DNA of 64,000 bases from JAFLCM01 sp964510955. Its GTDB lineage: Bacteria > Planctomycetota > Phycisphaerae > Phycisphaerales > UBA1924. The position numbers and the translations under genes are program-made. Location of the stretch: NCBI GenBank assembly GCA_964510955.1, contig CAZEDW010000008.1, positions 48,524 through 112,523 on the forward strand, in the 5' to 3' direction. The notes beneath the pieces are model-generated. The model was not told where the DNA came from. It searched no databases and saw only the letters and a program-made list of their open reading frames with translations. Position 1 is the first letter of the stretch. Each line of letters opens with the position of its first letter. Of this stretch, positions 25,108 through 32,898 are shown one piece after another.

Positions 25108-26952
25108 TCACGCCTTCGGCGCGGGCATCACGTTCCGCACGTGCACTTCCTTGAGCTGCTCCTCGCCAACGGGCGACGGCGCTCCGGTCATCAGGTCCGC
25201 CCCGATCTGCGTCTTGGGGAACGCGATCACGTCGCGGATGTTGTCCGTGCCGCACAGGTGCATGACCAGGCGGTCGAGCCCCGGCGCGATCCCACCGTGC
25301 GGCGGCGCCCCATACTTCAGCGCCTCCAGCAGGAACGAGAACTTGGCCCGCGCCTGCTCCTCGGTCATGCCGAGCATCTTGAACACGCGCGTCTGCACCG
25401 CTTGGTCGTGGATTCGAATCGACCCGCCGGCGACCTCCGAGCCGTTGAGCACCAGGTCATACCCGGCGCTCAGCAGGCTTTCGATGCCCGCCGTATCGGA
25501 GAAGTCGGTCTGCATGAACTTGTCGAGCTGGTCGTGGCGCGGCGACGTGAACGGGTGATGGCTCGCCAGCCACCGGTTCGCGTCCTTGTCCCACTGGAAC
25601 ATCGGGAAGTCGATCACCCACAGGAAGTTCCACTTGCCCTGCGGGATCATGTTCAGGTCCTTGGCGACCTTCAGCCGCAGCTCGGCCAGCGCCTTGGAGC
25701 ACGTCGTGTAGTTGTCGGCCCCGAACAGCACCGTGTCGCCGACCTGGAGGCCCAGCCGCTCGATCAGCTCGCCCTTGATCGGCTCGAGGAACTTGGCGAT
25801 GCCGGTTTCAAAGCCGTTGGCGGTGAGCTTGACGACCGGGCAGCCTCCGGCGCCAAAGCCCTTGACGAACTCCGTGTAGCCGTCGGTCATCTTGCGGGTG
25901 AGCTTCTCCGCCCCGCCCGGCACGCGGATCGCCTTGACCACGCCCTTGGGCTGCGACAGCGCCGACGTGAACACGCCAAAGTCGATCTTCCTGGCGATGT
26001 CCGAGATGTCCACCAGCTCCAGCGCGAAGCGCGTGTCGGGCCGGTCGATGCCGAACCGGTCCATCGATTCCTTGTACGTCATCCGCTGCAGCGGCGGAAC
26101 GTCGTAGCCGACCACTTCCTTCCACAACCGCCGGATGAACCCCTCGACCATGTTCATCACGTCGTCGCGCTGCACGAACGACATCTCAAGGTCGATCTGG
26201 CTGAACTCCGCCTGGCGGTCGGCACGCGGGTCCTCGTCGCGGAAGCAGCGGCAGATCTGCATGTACCGGTCGCAGCCCGACACCATCAGGATCTGCTTGA
26301 ACACCTGCGGGCTCTGCGGCAGCGCGTACCAACTCCCCGGCACATGCCGGTTGGGCACCAGGAACTCCCGCGCCCCCTCCGGCGTGCTCTTGTAGAGAAT
26401 CGGCGTCTCGATCTCCAGGAACCCGTTCTCGCTGAAATAGTCCCGCGCGATCTTGGTCACCTTGTGACGCGTCGCCAGGATCTGCTGCATCTTCGGACGG
26501 CGCAGGTCAACATAGCGGTGCTTCAGACGCAGCTCCTCGTTGGGCAGCGCCAGCATGTCGTCGGGCAGGAACGGCGGGTTCTCCGTCTTGTTCACGAAGT
26601 TCAGGCTCTTGACCACCACCTCGATCTTGCCGGTCGGCAGCTTGGGGTTTTCCCCTCCCGTGCGCACCCGCACCGTCCCCGTCACCGCCACCACGTCCTC
26701 GTTCCGCAGCTTGTCGGCCCGCTCAATCGTGTCGTGGTCGATCCCCGAGTCTTCCTTGTTGAACACAAGCTGCGTCAGGCCGAAGCGGTCGCGCAGGTCG
26801 ATGAAAATCAGCCCCGTCCCGTGGTCGCGGTACGAGTTGACCCAGCCGCACAGCGTCACGCTCTGCCCGACGTGCGCATCGCGGAGCTCGCCGCAGGTGT
26901 GTGTGCGTCGGTAGGGCGACGGGGACATGACGTTTGAAGCGGGTGTGGACAT
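25108..26952 (-). CDS. aspS: Aspartyl-tRNA synthetase
   Basis: A class IIb synthetase of about 614 residues charging tRNA-Asp (and tRNA-Asn in non-discriminating forms). It has an N-terminal anticodon-binding OB fold (VGQSVTLCGWVNSYRDHGTGLIFIDLRDR) and motif 2 FRDEDPRADRQAEFSQIDLEMSF. A GAD-type insertion is followed by motif 3 GGIAPGLDRLVMHLCG. The start is ATG 26952 or 26928, neither with a Shine-Dalgarno. A TATACT -10 box at 27017-27022 fits either. Length is slightly above the usual 590. Confidence 0.96.
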   Translation of the reverse strand: MSTPASNVMSPSPYRRTHTCGELRDAHVGQSVTLCGWVNSYRDHGTGLIFIDLRDRFGLTQLVFNKEDSGIDHDTIERADKLRNEDVVAVTGTVRVRTGGENPKLPTGKIEVVVKSLNFVNKTENPPFLPDDMLALPNEELRLKHRYVDLRRPKMQQILATRHKVTKIARDYFSENGFLEIETPILYKSTPEGAREFLVPNRHVPGSWYALPQSPQVFKQILMVSGCDRYMQICRCFRDEDPRADRQAEFSQIDLEMSFVQRDDVMNMVEGFIRRLWKEVVGYDVPPLQRMTYKESMDRFGIDRPDTRFALELVDISDIARKIDFGVFTSALSQPKGVVKAIRVPGGAEKLTRKMTDGYTEFVKGFGAGGCPVVKLTANGFETGIAKFLEPIKGELIERLGLQVGDTVLFGADNYTTCSKALAELRLKVAKDLNMIPQGKWNFLWVIDFPMFQWDKDANRWLASHHPFTSPRHDQLDKFMQTDFSDTAGIESLLSAGYDLVLNGSEVAGGSIRIHDQAVQTRVFKMLGMTEEQARAKFSFLLEALKYGAPPHGGIAPGLDRLVMHLCGTDNIRDVIAFPKTQIGADLMTGAPSPVGEEQLKEVHVRNVMPAPKA

Positions 26953-27016
26953 AGGGCGGCCGATGCGGGTGAGTGGGCGGCTGGCGCTTGTGCGCCGGGA
27001 TAATTTCAAGGGGCGG

Positions 27017-27022
27017 AGTATA
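27017..27022 (-). promoter_or_regulatory. Candidate -10 box for aspS
   Basis: TATACT on the minus strand, about 65 bases before ATG 26952. It is the closest match to the TATAAT consensus among the minus-strand boxes; the -35 region is GC-rich and unconvincing. Confidence 0.5.
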
Positions 27023-27058
27023 GGGGTTCCCGGGGCCCCGGCAGCCGGCGAGCCAAAT

Positions 27059-27088
27059 CACCGCGCCGCCACAATGGGCGGCGCGGTG
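27059..27088 (-). terminator. Hairpin after the dockerin-repeat gene
   Basis: Perfect 12-bp stem CACCGCGCCGCC/GGCGGCGCGGTG with a 6-base loop, 26 bases after the stop of the minus-strand gene at 27114. The following T-run is short (ATTTGG). Confidence 0.6.
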
Positions 27089-27113
27089 AGCCGCTGATCA
27101 GTTGTAAGAAGCC

Positions 27114-28409
27114 TCAGTCCGCGCAGTTCTGCCCGAACGACCCGAGCAGCGCCAGCAGGTCCACCGTATTCACAAACCCGTCGCCGTTGATGTCGCCGTT
27201 GGTGTACGGCTGCACGTTGGACCCGAACGCGCCGAGCAGCGCCAGCAGGTCCACGGTGTTGATGGTGCGGTCGCCGTTCAGGTCGGTCGGGCAGTAGCTC
27301 GGGAACCGGACGATCTGGCGGATGTTCCCAGCGGTCGGGATAGCGTTGGCCCAGAAGATCGTCCGCTCTCCCGCGGTGTTGAAGAACCCGTCGTTATCCG
27401 CGTCGTGCAGCCTGACGACGTTGGTGCCGCCCGAGGCGTTGCTCGTGACCAGCAAGTCGCCGTTGTTAAGGCTGAGGATGTCCGCCGGCGTGAAGCCGGT
27501 ACCGGGGCTGGTGTAGACCAGTACTGCTTCGCCGGCATCGTTGAAATCACCGTCACTGTTCAGGTCTGTCAGACGAATGAACTGGTGGGTCGGGCCGGTC
27601 ACCGCCTGGTAGGCGTACACAGACCCGGGGCGCACGCGATCCAGGTCGATGGTCAGCCCGGCCGCCGGCGCGACGCCGGAAGAGGCATTGTTCCACACCG
27701 GGAAGAACTCCCCGGCGTCATCGGCCCGCCCGTTGAGATTCAAGTCCTCGAACCGGTAGACACCGAACAGGCCCGACGACGAGTTGCGCACGAACCCGAC
27801 CGTCCCGCTGAAAACAATCTCCTGCGGCCCGTAGGGACCGTTCCCAGGCCCGAACCCTGTGGCCGCAGAGCCCACCCACTCGGTGATCTCTCCCGCGTCC
27901 TGGCAGTTGAAGTTGTTGTTGAGATCGGTCAGCCGGTAGATGCCGTCGTTGCCGTTGGCATTGCCCGTGTTGACGCCAAACGCTCGCCCCTGACCGTCGA
28001 ACTCGCAGCCGGTCGGCGCGGCGAAGCTCACGCCCGATGCGTTGGTGGCGTCGGCGCACACGCTGCTCTCACCCACGTCGAGCGCATCGCCGTCGCCGTT
28101 CAGATCACGCAGGAACTGGAGCTGGCGCCCCGTGGTGTCGCCGACGAGCACCAGCCCGTCGCGCCGCGCCGCCAGGGCGCTGATGAACTGCAGCACCGGG
28201 GTGCCCGCCGCGTTGGTGCTGTTGTAGAACAGGGTCACCTCGCCCGGCTCCTCGATGGTCCCGTTGTTGTTGTCGTCGTGCAGGAACCAGATGGCGCGGT
28301 TCGTGCGGTCGGCGACGAGGAACCTGCTCTGTCCGCTCGCGGCGCCGGCGAGCGCCAACACCAAACCCGAAGCCAGGAGGGCGGAACCGTGTGCGCGCGT
28401 CAACTTCAT
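27114..28409 (-). CDS. Secreted repeat protein with two C-terminal dockerin-type repeats
   Basis: A 431-residue exported protein. A signal peptide (ending near AGAASGQS) is followed by repeated blades with calcium-loop-like motifs: DDNNNGTIEEPGE, DLNGDGDALDVGE, DLNNNFNCQDAGE, DLNLNGRADDAGE, DLNSDGDFNDAGE and DADNDGFFNTAGE. The C-terminus carries DLNGDRTINTVDLLALLGAFG and a second, near-identical dockerin-type repeat. Such tails are common on planctomycete surface proteins. AAGGAG lies 8 bases before ATG 28409. Ligand or partner unknown. Confidence 0.85.
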   Translation of the reverse strand: MKLTRAHGSALLASGLVLALAGAASGQSRFLVADRTNRAIWFLHDDNNNGTIEEPGEVTLFYNSTNAAGTPVLQFISALAARRDGLVLVGDTTGRQLQFLRDLNGDGDALDVGESSVCADATNASGVSFAAPTGCEFDGQGRAFGVNTGNANGNDGIYRLTDLNNNFNCQDAGEITEWVGSAATGFGPGNGPYGPQEIVFSGTVGFVRNSSSGLFGVYRFEDLNLNGRADDAGEFFPVWNNASSGVAPAAGLTIDLDRVRPGSVYAYQAVTGPTHQFIRLTDLNSDGDFNDAGEAVLVYTSPGTGFTPADILSLNNGDLLVTSNASGGTNVVRLHDADNDGFFNTAGERTIFWANAIPTAGNIRQIVRFPSYCPTDLNGDRTINTVDLLALLGAFGSNVQPYTNGDINGDGFVNTVDLLALLGSFGQNCAD

Positions 28410-28529
28410 CTCTCGTACTCCTTTGTCGGCGCCCGGTCGCCGATGGGAGGCTACCGCGCGCGTCGCAGCCGATCTATCCCTAATCTGTTGCGAACACCGC
28501 CCCAATCATGGGCAGGAGTGCACACCCCC

Positions 28530-29030
28530 ATGCCAGACATCCTTATCCGACAAGCAACCCCCGCGGACATACCGCTGATCCTGCAGCTGATCCGTGAACT
28601 GGCCGAGTACGAGCGCGACCCGGACGCCGCGGTCGCCACGCCCGACCTCCTGCACCGCGCCCTGTTCACCGCCCCCTCCGGCGACAGCAGGGGCGCGGGC
28701 GTCGCCGAGTGCGTGATCGGCGAGCTGAACGGCGCGGCCCAGGGCTTCGCCCTGTACTTCCACAACTTCTCAACCTGGACGGGCAAGCCCGGCCTGTACC
28801 TCGAGGACCTGTTCGTGCGCCCGCCCGCCCGGCGCCACGGCCTCGGGCGCGCCCTCCTGAGGCATCTCGCGACCATCGCCGTCCAGCGCGGCTGCGCCCG
28901 CTTCGAGTGGGCCGTGCTTGACTGGAACACCCCCGCCATCCGCTTCTACGAGTCGCTCGGCGCCAAGGCCATGACCGAGTGGACCGTGTACCGGGTCACC
29001 GGCCCGGCGCTGACGGCGCTGGCCCAGTGA
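28530..29030 (+). CDS. GNAT family N-acetyltransferase (SAT1-like)
   Basis: A 166-residue acetyltransferase of the GNAT superfamily. It starts IRQATPADIPLILQLIRELAEYE and contains FALYFHNFSTWTGKPGLYLE, LFVRPPARRHGLGRALL (acetyl-CoA-binding loop) and WAVLDWNTPAIRFYESLGA. These blocks are typical of the spermidine/thialysine acetyltransferase subgroup, so a small amine substrate is likely. AGGAG lies 11 bases before the ATG. Confidence 0.9.
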   Translation: MPDILIRQATPADIPLILQLIRELAEYERDPDAAVATPDLLHRALFTAPSGDSRGAGVAECVIGELNGAAQGFALYFHNFSTWTGKPGLYLEDLFVRPPARRHGLGRALLRHLATIAVQRGCARFEWAVLDWNTPAIRFYESLGAKAMTEWTVYRVTGPALTALAQ

Positions 29031-29160
29031 ACTCGGCACCCAGGGTCTGAATAACCGCCGCGTCCATGAAGCTGTCCCCGCGCGTACCCGATAAGCCAGA
29101 AGCAGCGCTCGGTGCCCGGATGCATCGCGCCTCGCCCGCAGCCACCCCCGGAGGTGATCC

Positions 29161-29595
29161 ATGAACGTCGAGTCAGTCATGTCACGGCACGTCATCACGG
29201 CGCTGATGGATGATCACCTCGACGCCCTCCGTCACAAGCTGGCTCAGCACCACATCCATCACATCGTGATTGTTGAAAACCACAAGGTTGCCGGCGTCGT
29301 TTCAGACCGCGACATCCTGGCCAACCTCAGCCCGTTCATCGGCAAGCCGTCCGAGCGTTCCGCCGATGCCGCGTGTCTCAATCGCCGCGCACACCAGATC
29401 ATGACCCGCAAGCTCATCGCAGCGACGCCAGCCATGCCCGTCGACCAGGCCGCCACCCTGCTCCTGAAGCACGGGGTCTCGTGCCTGCCGGTGCTGGACG
29501 ATGCCGGCGGCTGCGTCGGCATCGTGACATGGCGCGACCTGCTCCGCGCGGCATACCAGGCCCCGGCCTCCGGCGCGGCCAAGGCGGCCGCGTGA
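29161..29595 (+). CDS. Two-CBS-domain protein
   Basis: A 144-residue protein made only of a CBS pair (about 5-55 and 77-133), with VAGVVSDRDILANL and CVGIVTWRDLLRAA as the paired strand-helix ends. Stand-alone CBS pairs bind adenine nucleotides and act as energy or redox sensors. The ATG follows GGAGGTGATCC, an almost complete anti-16S match and the best Shine-Dalgarno in the window. Target unknown. Confidence 0.88.
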   Translation: MNVESVMSRHVITALMDDHLDALRHKLAQHHIHHIVIVENHKVAGVVSDRDILANLSPFIGKPSERSADAACLNRRAHQIMTRKLIAATPAMPVDQAATLLLKHGVSCLPVLDDAGGCVGIVTWRDLLRAAYQAPASGAAKAAA

Positions 29596-29675
29596 GGGCG
29601 ATGCGGCATGCGACAGAGGCCCGGTTGCTTGGGAATCTTCAGCCCGAATGATGAGTCACCGGCTCGCACAATCGC

Positions 29676-29681
29676 TACCTT
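29676..29681 (+). promoter_or_regulatory. Candidate -10 box, leaderless start of the cyclophilin gene
   Basis: TACCTT with 6 bases to the ATG at 29688. Confidence 0.45.
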
Positions 29682-29687
29682 TGAGCG

Positions 29688-30326
29688 ATGACCCGCACCG
29701 CCGCACTGCTCTCGATCCTCGCCGCCGCCCTGGCCGCCTGCGCTCCGCACCCGCGCCCCGCCAGCGCCGCGGCATCCGTTCACGTCACGCTCGCCACCAG
29801 CATGGGCGACATCGAGCTCGAGCTCGACCCCGCCCACGCCCCGATCACCGTGGAGAACTTCATCGCCCACGCCAGCCGCGGCGACTACAACGGCACCATC
29901 TTCCACCGGGTTGTCAAGGACTTTGTCATCCAGGGCGGCGGATGGACCCCCGACCTCAAAGAACGCGCCAAGACCGACGCCGACGCCGGACATCCCGACA
30001 AACCAATTAGGAATGAATGGACCAGCGGCCTCAGAAACGTTCGCGGCACCATCGCCATGGCCCGCGAAGAGCAGCCGGACACCGCCACCCGCGAGTTCTA
30101 TATCAACCTGAAGGACAACCCCAGGCTCGATACCGCCCGTCCCCAGACCGGCAACGCCGGCTACGCCGTGTTCGGCCGGGTCACAAGAGGACTGGAAGTG
30201 GTCGACGCCATCGGGGCCCTCCGCACCACCCCGCGTGAGACGCCGGGCGTGACCGACGGGAGCATGAACAACGTCCCGAAGGACACGGTCATCCTCCACC
30301 GCGTCACCGCCTCGTCCCGAAGATAG
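29688..30326 (+). CDS. Cyclophilin-type peptidyl-prolyl isomerase, lipoprotein
   Basis: A 212-residue prolyl isomerase that speeds folding of exported proteins. The signal ends in a lipobox-like LAAC (about Cys18). The cyclophilin core shows IELELDPAHAPITVENF, NGTIFHRVVKDFVIQGGG, TIAMAREEQPDTATREFYINL and VFGRVTRGLEVVDAI. It is therefore predicted to sit in the periplasm or on the outer membrane. No Shine-Dalgarno is present; TACCTT lies 6 bases before the ATG. Confidence 0.93.
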   Translation: MTRTAALLSILAAALAACAPHPRPASAAASVHVTLATSMGDIELELDPAHAPITVENFIAHASRGDYNGTIFHRVVKDFVIQGGGWTPDLKERAKTDADAGHPDKPIRNEWTSGLRNVRGTIAMAREEQPDTATREFYINLKDNPRLDTARPQTGNAGYAVFGRVTRGLEVVDAIGALRTTPRETPGVTDGSMNNVPKDTVILHRVTASSRR

Positions 30327-30366
30327 CAGCGGCGCGGCGATTCCCTGCTCGCAGGTTCCCGGTCGG

Positions 30367-31551
30367 CTAGACCATCGCCGGTTCGGGCTCGTGAATCGCA
30401 CGGACCATCCGCTCCACCACCATCGGAACCCGGCCCAATGCGTCCCGGCTCTCGGCGATCGATTGCGATGAATCCAGCGCGGCGAGCGCGAGCTTCGACG
30501 CTTCCCCGAGCAACGGGTACCCGTACGCCTCCGCGGACACCCGCAGCGACTGGCAGGCTGCCCGCGCCTTGTTGATGTCCTCCACATTCATCGCGTGCGT
30601 GAGCGCCTCGGCGGCTTCTTTCGCACGCCGAACATAGCTGGGGACCTTCCTCTTGGCCGCCAGCGCCGGGTCAAGCATGCTCTTCAAGGGCCGGTTGTCC
30701 ACCCTGATGGGGATGGTGCTCATCACATGGCCTAGGACATGCAGCAAGACCTGCGGCTCAAACGGCTTTCGCAGCACTTCCTTCGCTCCCACCCGCACCA
30801 CGGAGTTCAGGCGAACCGGATCGACCACCGACGTGACCGCGACGATGGGGCCTTGGTATCCGCTGTCACGGATCTTCGCGATGGCCTCTTCGCCGGTCAT
30901 GTTTTCCAGGTTCAGATCGCAGAGCAGCACATCGACAGGTTCGGACTTCAAGATGTCCATCACGGCTCCGACGTGATTCACAGCCGTAAAGGTCACGCCG
31001 GTGTCGGCCAGCACGACCTCCAGCAGCTCCGAGTCGATCGCGCCGTCCTCCAACGCGATCACGCGGCCGGTCAGCGCTTCGGGGTTGGCCACCTGCGACT
31101 TGCCCAGCGCCTCACTTACGCGCTCGATGTTCACGAACTCACGCAGATCGATCGGTGCATTGAACTTGATGCCGACGCCGTGACACACCCCGGAGCAGTG
31201 AGCACACCACGCGACCTTGCCGGCAACTTCGGCCATCTGGCCCGCATCCCGTGGCTTCAGCATGAGCGCACAAGAACTGCCCTCGTGCAGGTAGCCGCCG
31301 TGCACGACGCTTATGCCCCCGGCCGCGATGTTCACCGGGTGCACCCTGAAGCGGGCTATTCCACCTCCGGGGTGCGTGACCTTCATCTCAAGTCCGCCGT
31401 CGATCCGGTACGGGACCGACGGCGCATCCGCCTGGCCCTTCTCCAGGTTCGCCTTGTCAACCCGCTCGATTTCCGCCGTATAGGCGGACAAGAGCGGGGG
31501 CGCCAGGTTCAAAGGTCGGATCGCGGCTCGGGGATCACTTGGGGTCTGCAT
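30367..31551 (-). CDS. PilZ-receiver protein with a degenerate Hpt-like C-domain
   Basis: A 394-residue regulator. Residues about 45-140 are PilZ-like (PVNIAAGGISVVHGG, GVGIKFNAP). Residues about 160-275 form a receiver with Glu168/Asp169, phospho-acceptor Asp212 (VLLCDLNL), Thr240 and Lys262 (RKPF). The C-terminus (about 300-385) looks like an Hpt four-helix bundle, but the expected His is Gln334 in CQSLRVSAEAYG. The receiver could thus be phosphorylated while the Hpt-like part could not relay. It is 60 bases downstream of the REC-CheX gene on the same strand and probably co-transcribed. Confidence 0.8.
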   Translation of the reverse strand: MQTPSDPRAAIRPLNLAPPLLSAYTAEIERVDKANLEKGQADAPSVPYRIDGGLEMKVTHPGGGIARFRVHPVNIAAGGISVVHGGYLHEGSSCALMLKPRDAGQMAEVAGKVAWCAHCSGVCHGVGIKFNAPIDLREFVNIERVSEALGKSQVANPEALTGRVIALEDGAIDSELLEVVLADTGVTFTAVNHVGAVMDILKSEPVDVLLCDLNLENMTGEEAIAKIRDSGYQGPIVAVTSVVDPVRLNSVVRVGAKEVLRKPFEPQVLLHVLGHVMSTIPIRVDNRPLKSMLDPALAAKRKVPSYVRRAKEAAEALTHAMNVEDINKARAACQSLRVSAEAYGYPLLGEASKLALAALDSSQSIAESRDALGRVPMVVERMVRAIHEPEPAMV

Positions 31552-31611
31552 GACATTCTGCCCTCGCGGGCTGCCTCCAGTAACTCACTGCGGTCCGCTG
31601 AGACACTGGAC

Positions 31612-32505
31612 CTACGCCGCGTCGGAAACCCGTACCGCCACACCATGCCCCTGCGCATTGACTACCGCCGCGCTGCGATCAGCCAGCACGCGGTTCCATT
31701 CGTTGGGCGGCACCGCGCTGATCGAGGGCAGCCCCATGCGCGGGACGCTTTTGTGCCCATCCGGGAATACTTTCAGCATCACCCCGCAGGTGATATTCGC
31801 CAGCTCCTGGAGCGCATCGGACGACGCTTCCTTGGCGCTGCTCTCCGACGGGGCACAGCCTTGCATGTTGGCCGCGACAAGCGTCCCGAACGAATCGTCT
31901 GCGATGATCTGCATCACGCCGCTCGCTGGACCCTCAAACCCGATCGACGCCATCAGCGGATGCGCCGGGGCGGGAACCGCCTCGGCGTCAACGGCCGCCT
32001 CGGGCGACACCGATGCCGACGTCTCCAACGCCGTAGTCAGCGATTCCCGCAGTAACGCCGGAAGATCTGCCGCGAACGACGCGCCCGTGCCCGACGGCAC
32101 CGATTCGTGGCGATCAGGCTCGCTCCAGCCCGCGCCCATAATGCGATTCACCAGCACGCGCAGCTCGTCGACCGTGAACGGCTTGGGCAGGTGACCCCTC
32201 GCTCCGGCCTGAAGCAGCGAACGCACAACCGCCGGGTCGGGTTCGGAACTCGCGATGATGACGGGGATGCTCCGAGTTCTTTCCTCAGCCAACACCCGGC
32301 GCACTAGGCTCACCCCGCTCATCTGAGGCATGTGCAGGTCGGTGATCACGAGGTCCACGGGTTCACGCGAAAGCACGTCCAGCGCTTCCTGGCCATTGCG
32401 AGCCTCCAGAACGGTCGGAGCCCCGGGCTGTCCCGCGCCGAAGGCCCGCCGGACAAACGCCCGCGTCGTCGCCGAATCGTCAACCGTCAGTACTACTCGC
32501 TTCAT
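31612..32505 (-). CDS. Receiver-CheX chemotaxis phosphatase-like protein
   Basis: A 297-residue protein. Residues 1-125 form a complete receiver domain: Asp9/Asp10, phospho-acceptor Asp56 (VITDLHMP), Ser86 and Lys108 (PKPF). Residues about 145-295 resemble CheX, with the phosphatase-type helix ALQELANITCG carrying Glu234 and Asn237. CheX dephosphorylates CheY-like receivers, so this fusion may act on its own receiver or on the neighbouring ones. AGGAGGT lies 6 bases before the ATG, which fixes the start. Confidence 0.85.
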   Translation of the reverse strand: MKRVVLTVDDSATTRAFVRRAFGAGQPGAPTVLEARNGQEALDVLSREPVDLVITDLHMPQMSGVSLVRRVLAEERTRSIPVIIASSEPDPAVVRSLLQAGARGHLPKPFTVDELRVLVNRIMGAGWSEPDRHESVPSGTGASFAADLPALLRESLTTALETSASVSPEAAVDAEAVPAPAHPLMASIGFEGPASGVMQIIADDSFGTLVAANMQGCAPSESSAKEASSDALQELANITCGVMLKVFPDGHKSVPRMGLPSISAVPPNEWNRVLADRSAAVVNAQGHGVAVRVSDAA

Positions 32506-32898
32506 CCGCGACCTCCTGGCGAAAACCAGTTCAACCATGGTCCCCGGTGTCCGTCCCCAGACAGAGGGCGCGGTGCAACGGGAGATTTGCTCATCCACCA
32601 AATGTCGTATTTCTCAACGCCACGGTTCAACCACAGCACAGTTATCGCCACCCGACGGCGCACCTTTGAGATGGATGGGGTGTACGCAACAGCCAATCCA
32701 CCCAATGCGGTGAATGACGGACGCCCGGCTCCTAATTCCGACCGCCACTTCAGCCCGTACCCGGATAACCAGTTGAGCTGAAGCTCATCCGCGTCCTGTT
32801 CGATAATTCGCACGGCGCTCGAGGAAATTGGGCGGCGCTGCGGACATGGGTTCGATCGCAAAGCCCCCGCCAGCACCGCGACGCCAGGAAGGCAGGCC
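32506..32898. other. Divergent intergenic region between REC-CheX and REC-HDOD genes
   Basis: 393 bases without a credible gene and with visibly lower G+C than the flanks. It holds a GATAAT box at 32802-32807, a 5-bp palindrome GAGCTGAAGCTC (32774-32785) and two copies of GTTCAACCA (32529-32537 and 32625-32633). No sigma-54 or flagellar-type promoter is evident. Confidence 0.5.
32802..32807 (+). promoter_or_regulatory. Candidate -10 box for the REC-HDOD gene
   Basis: GATAAT, 91 bases before the ATG at 32899. The best -35 candidate at the right distance (TGAAGC) is poor. Confidence 0.35.

Noticed and set aside
25141..26937. 598-codon plus-strand frame opposite aspS
   Set aside because: The aspS frame has all synthetase motifs; the plus-strand product is repetitive and Arg/Leu/His-rich.
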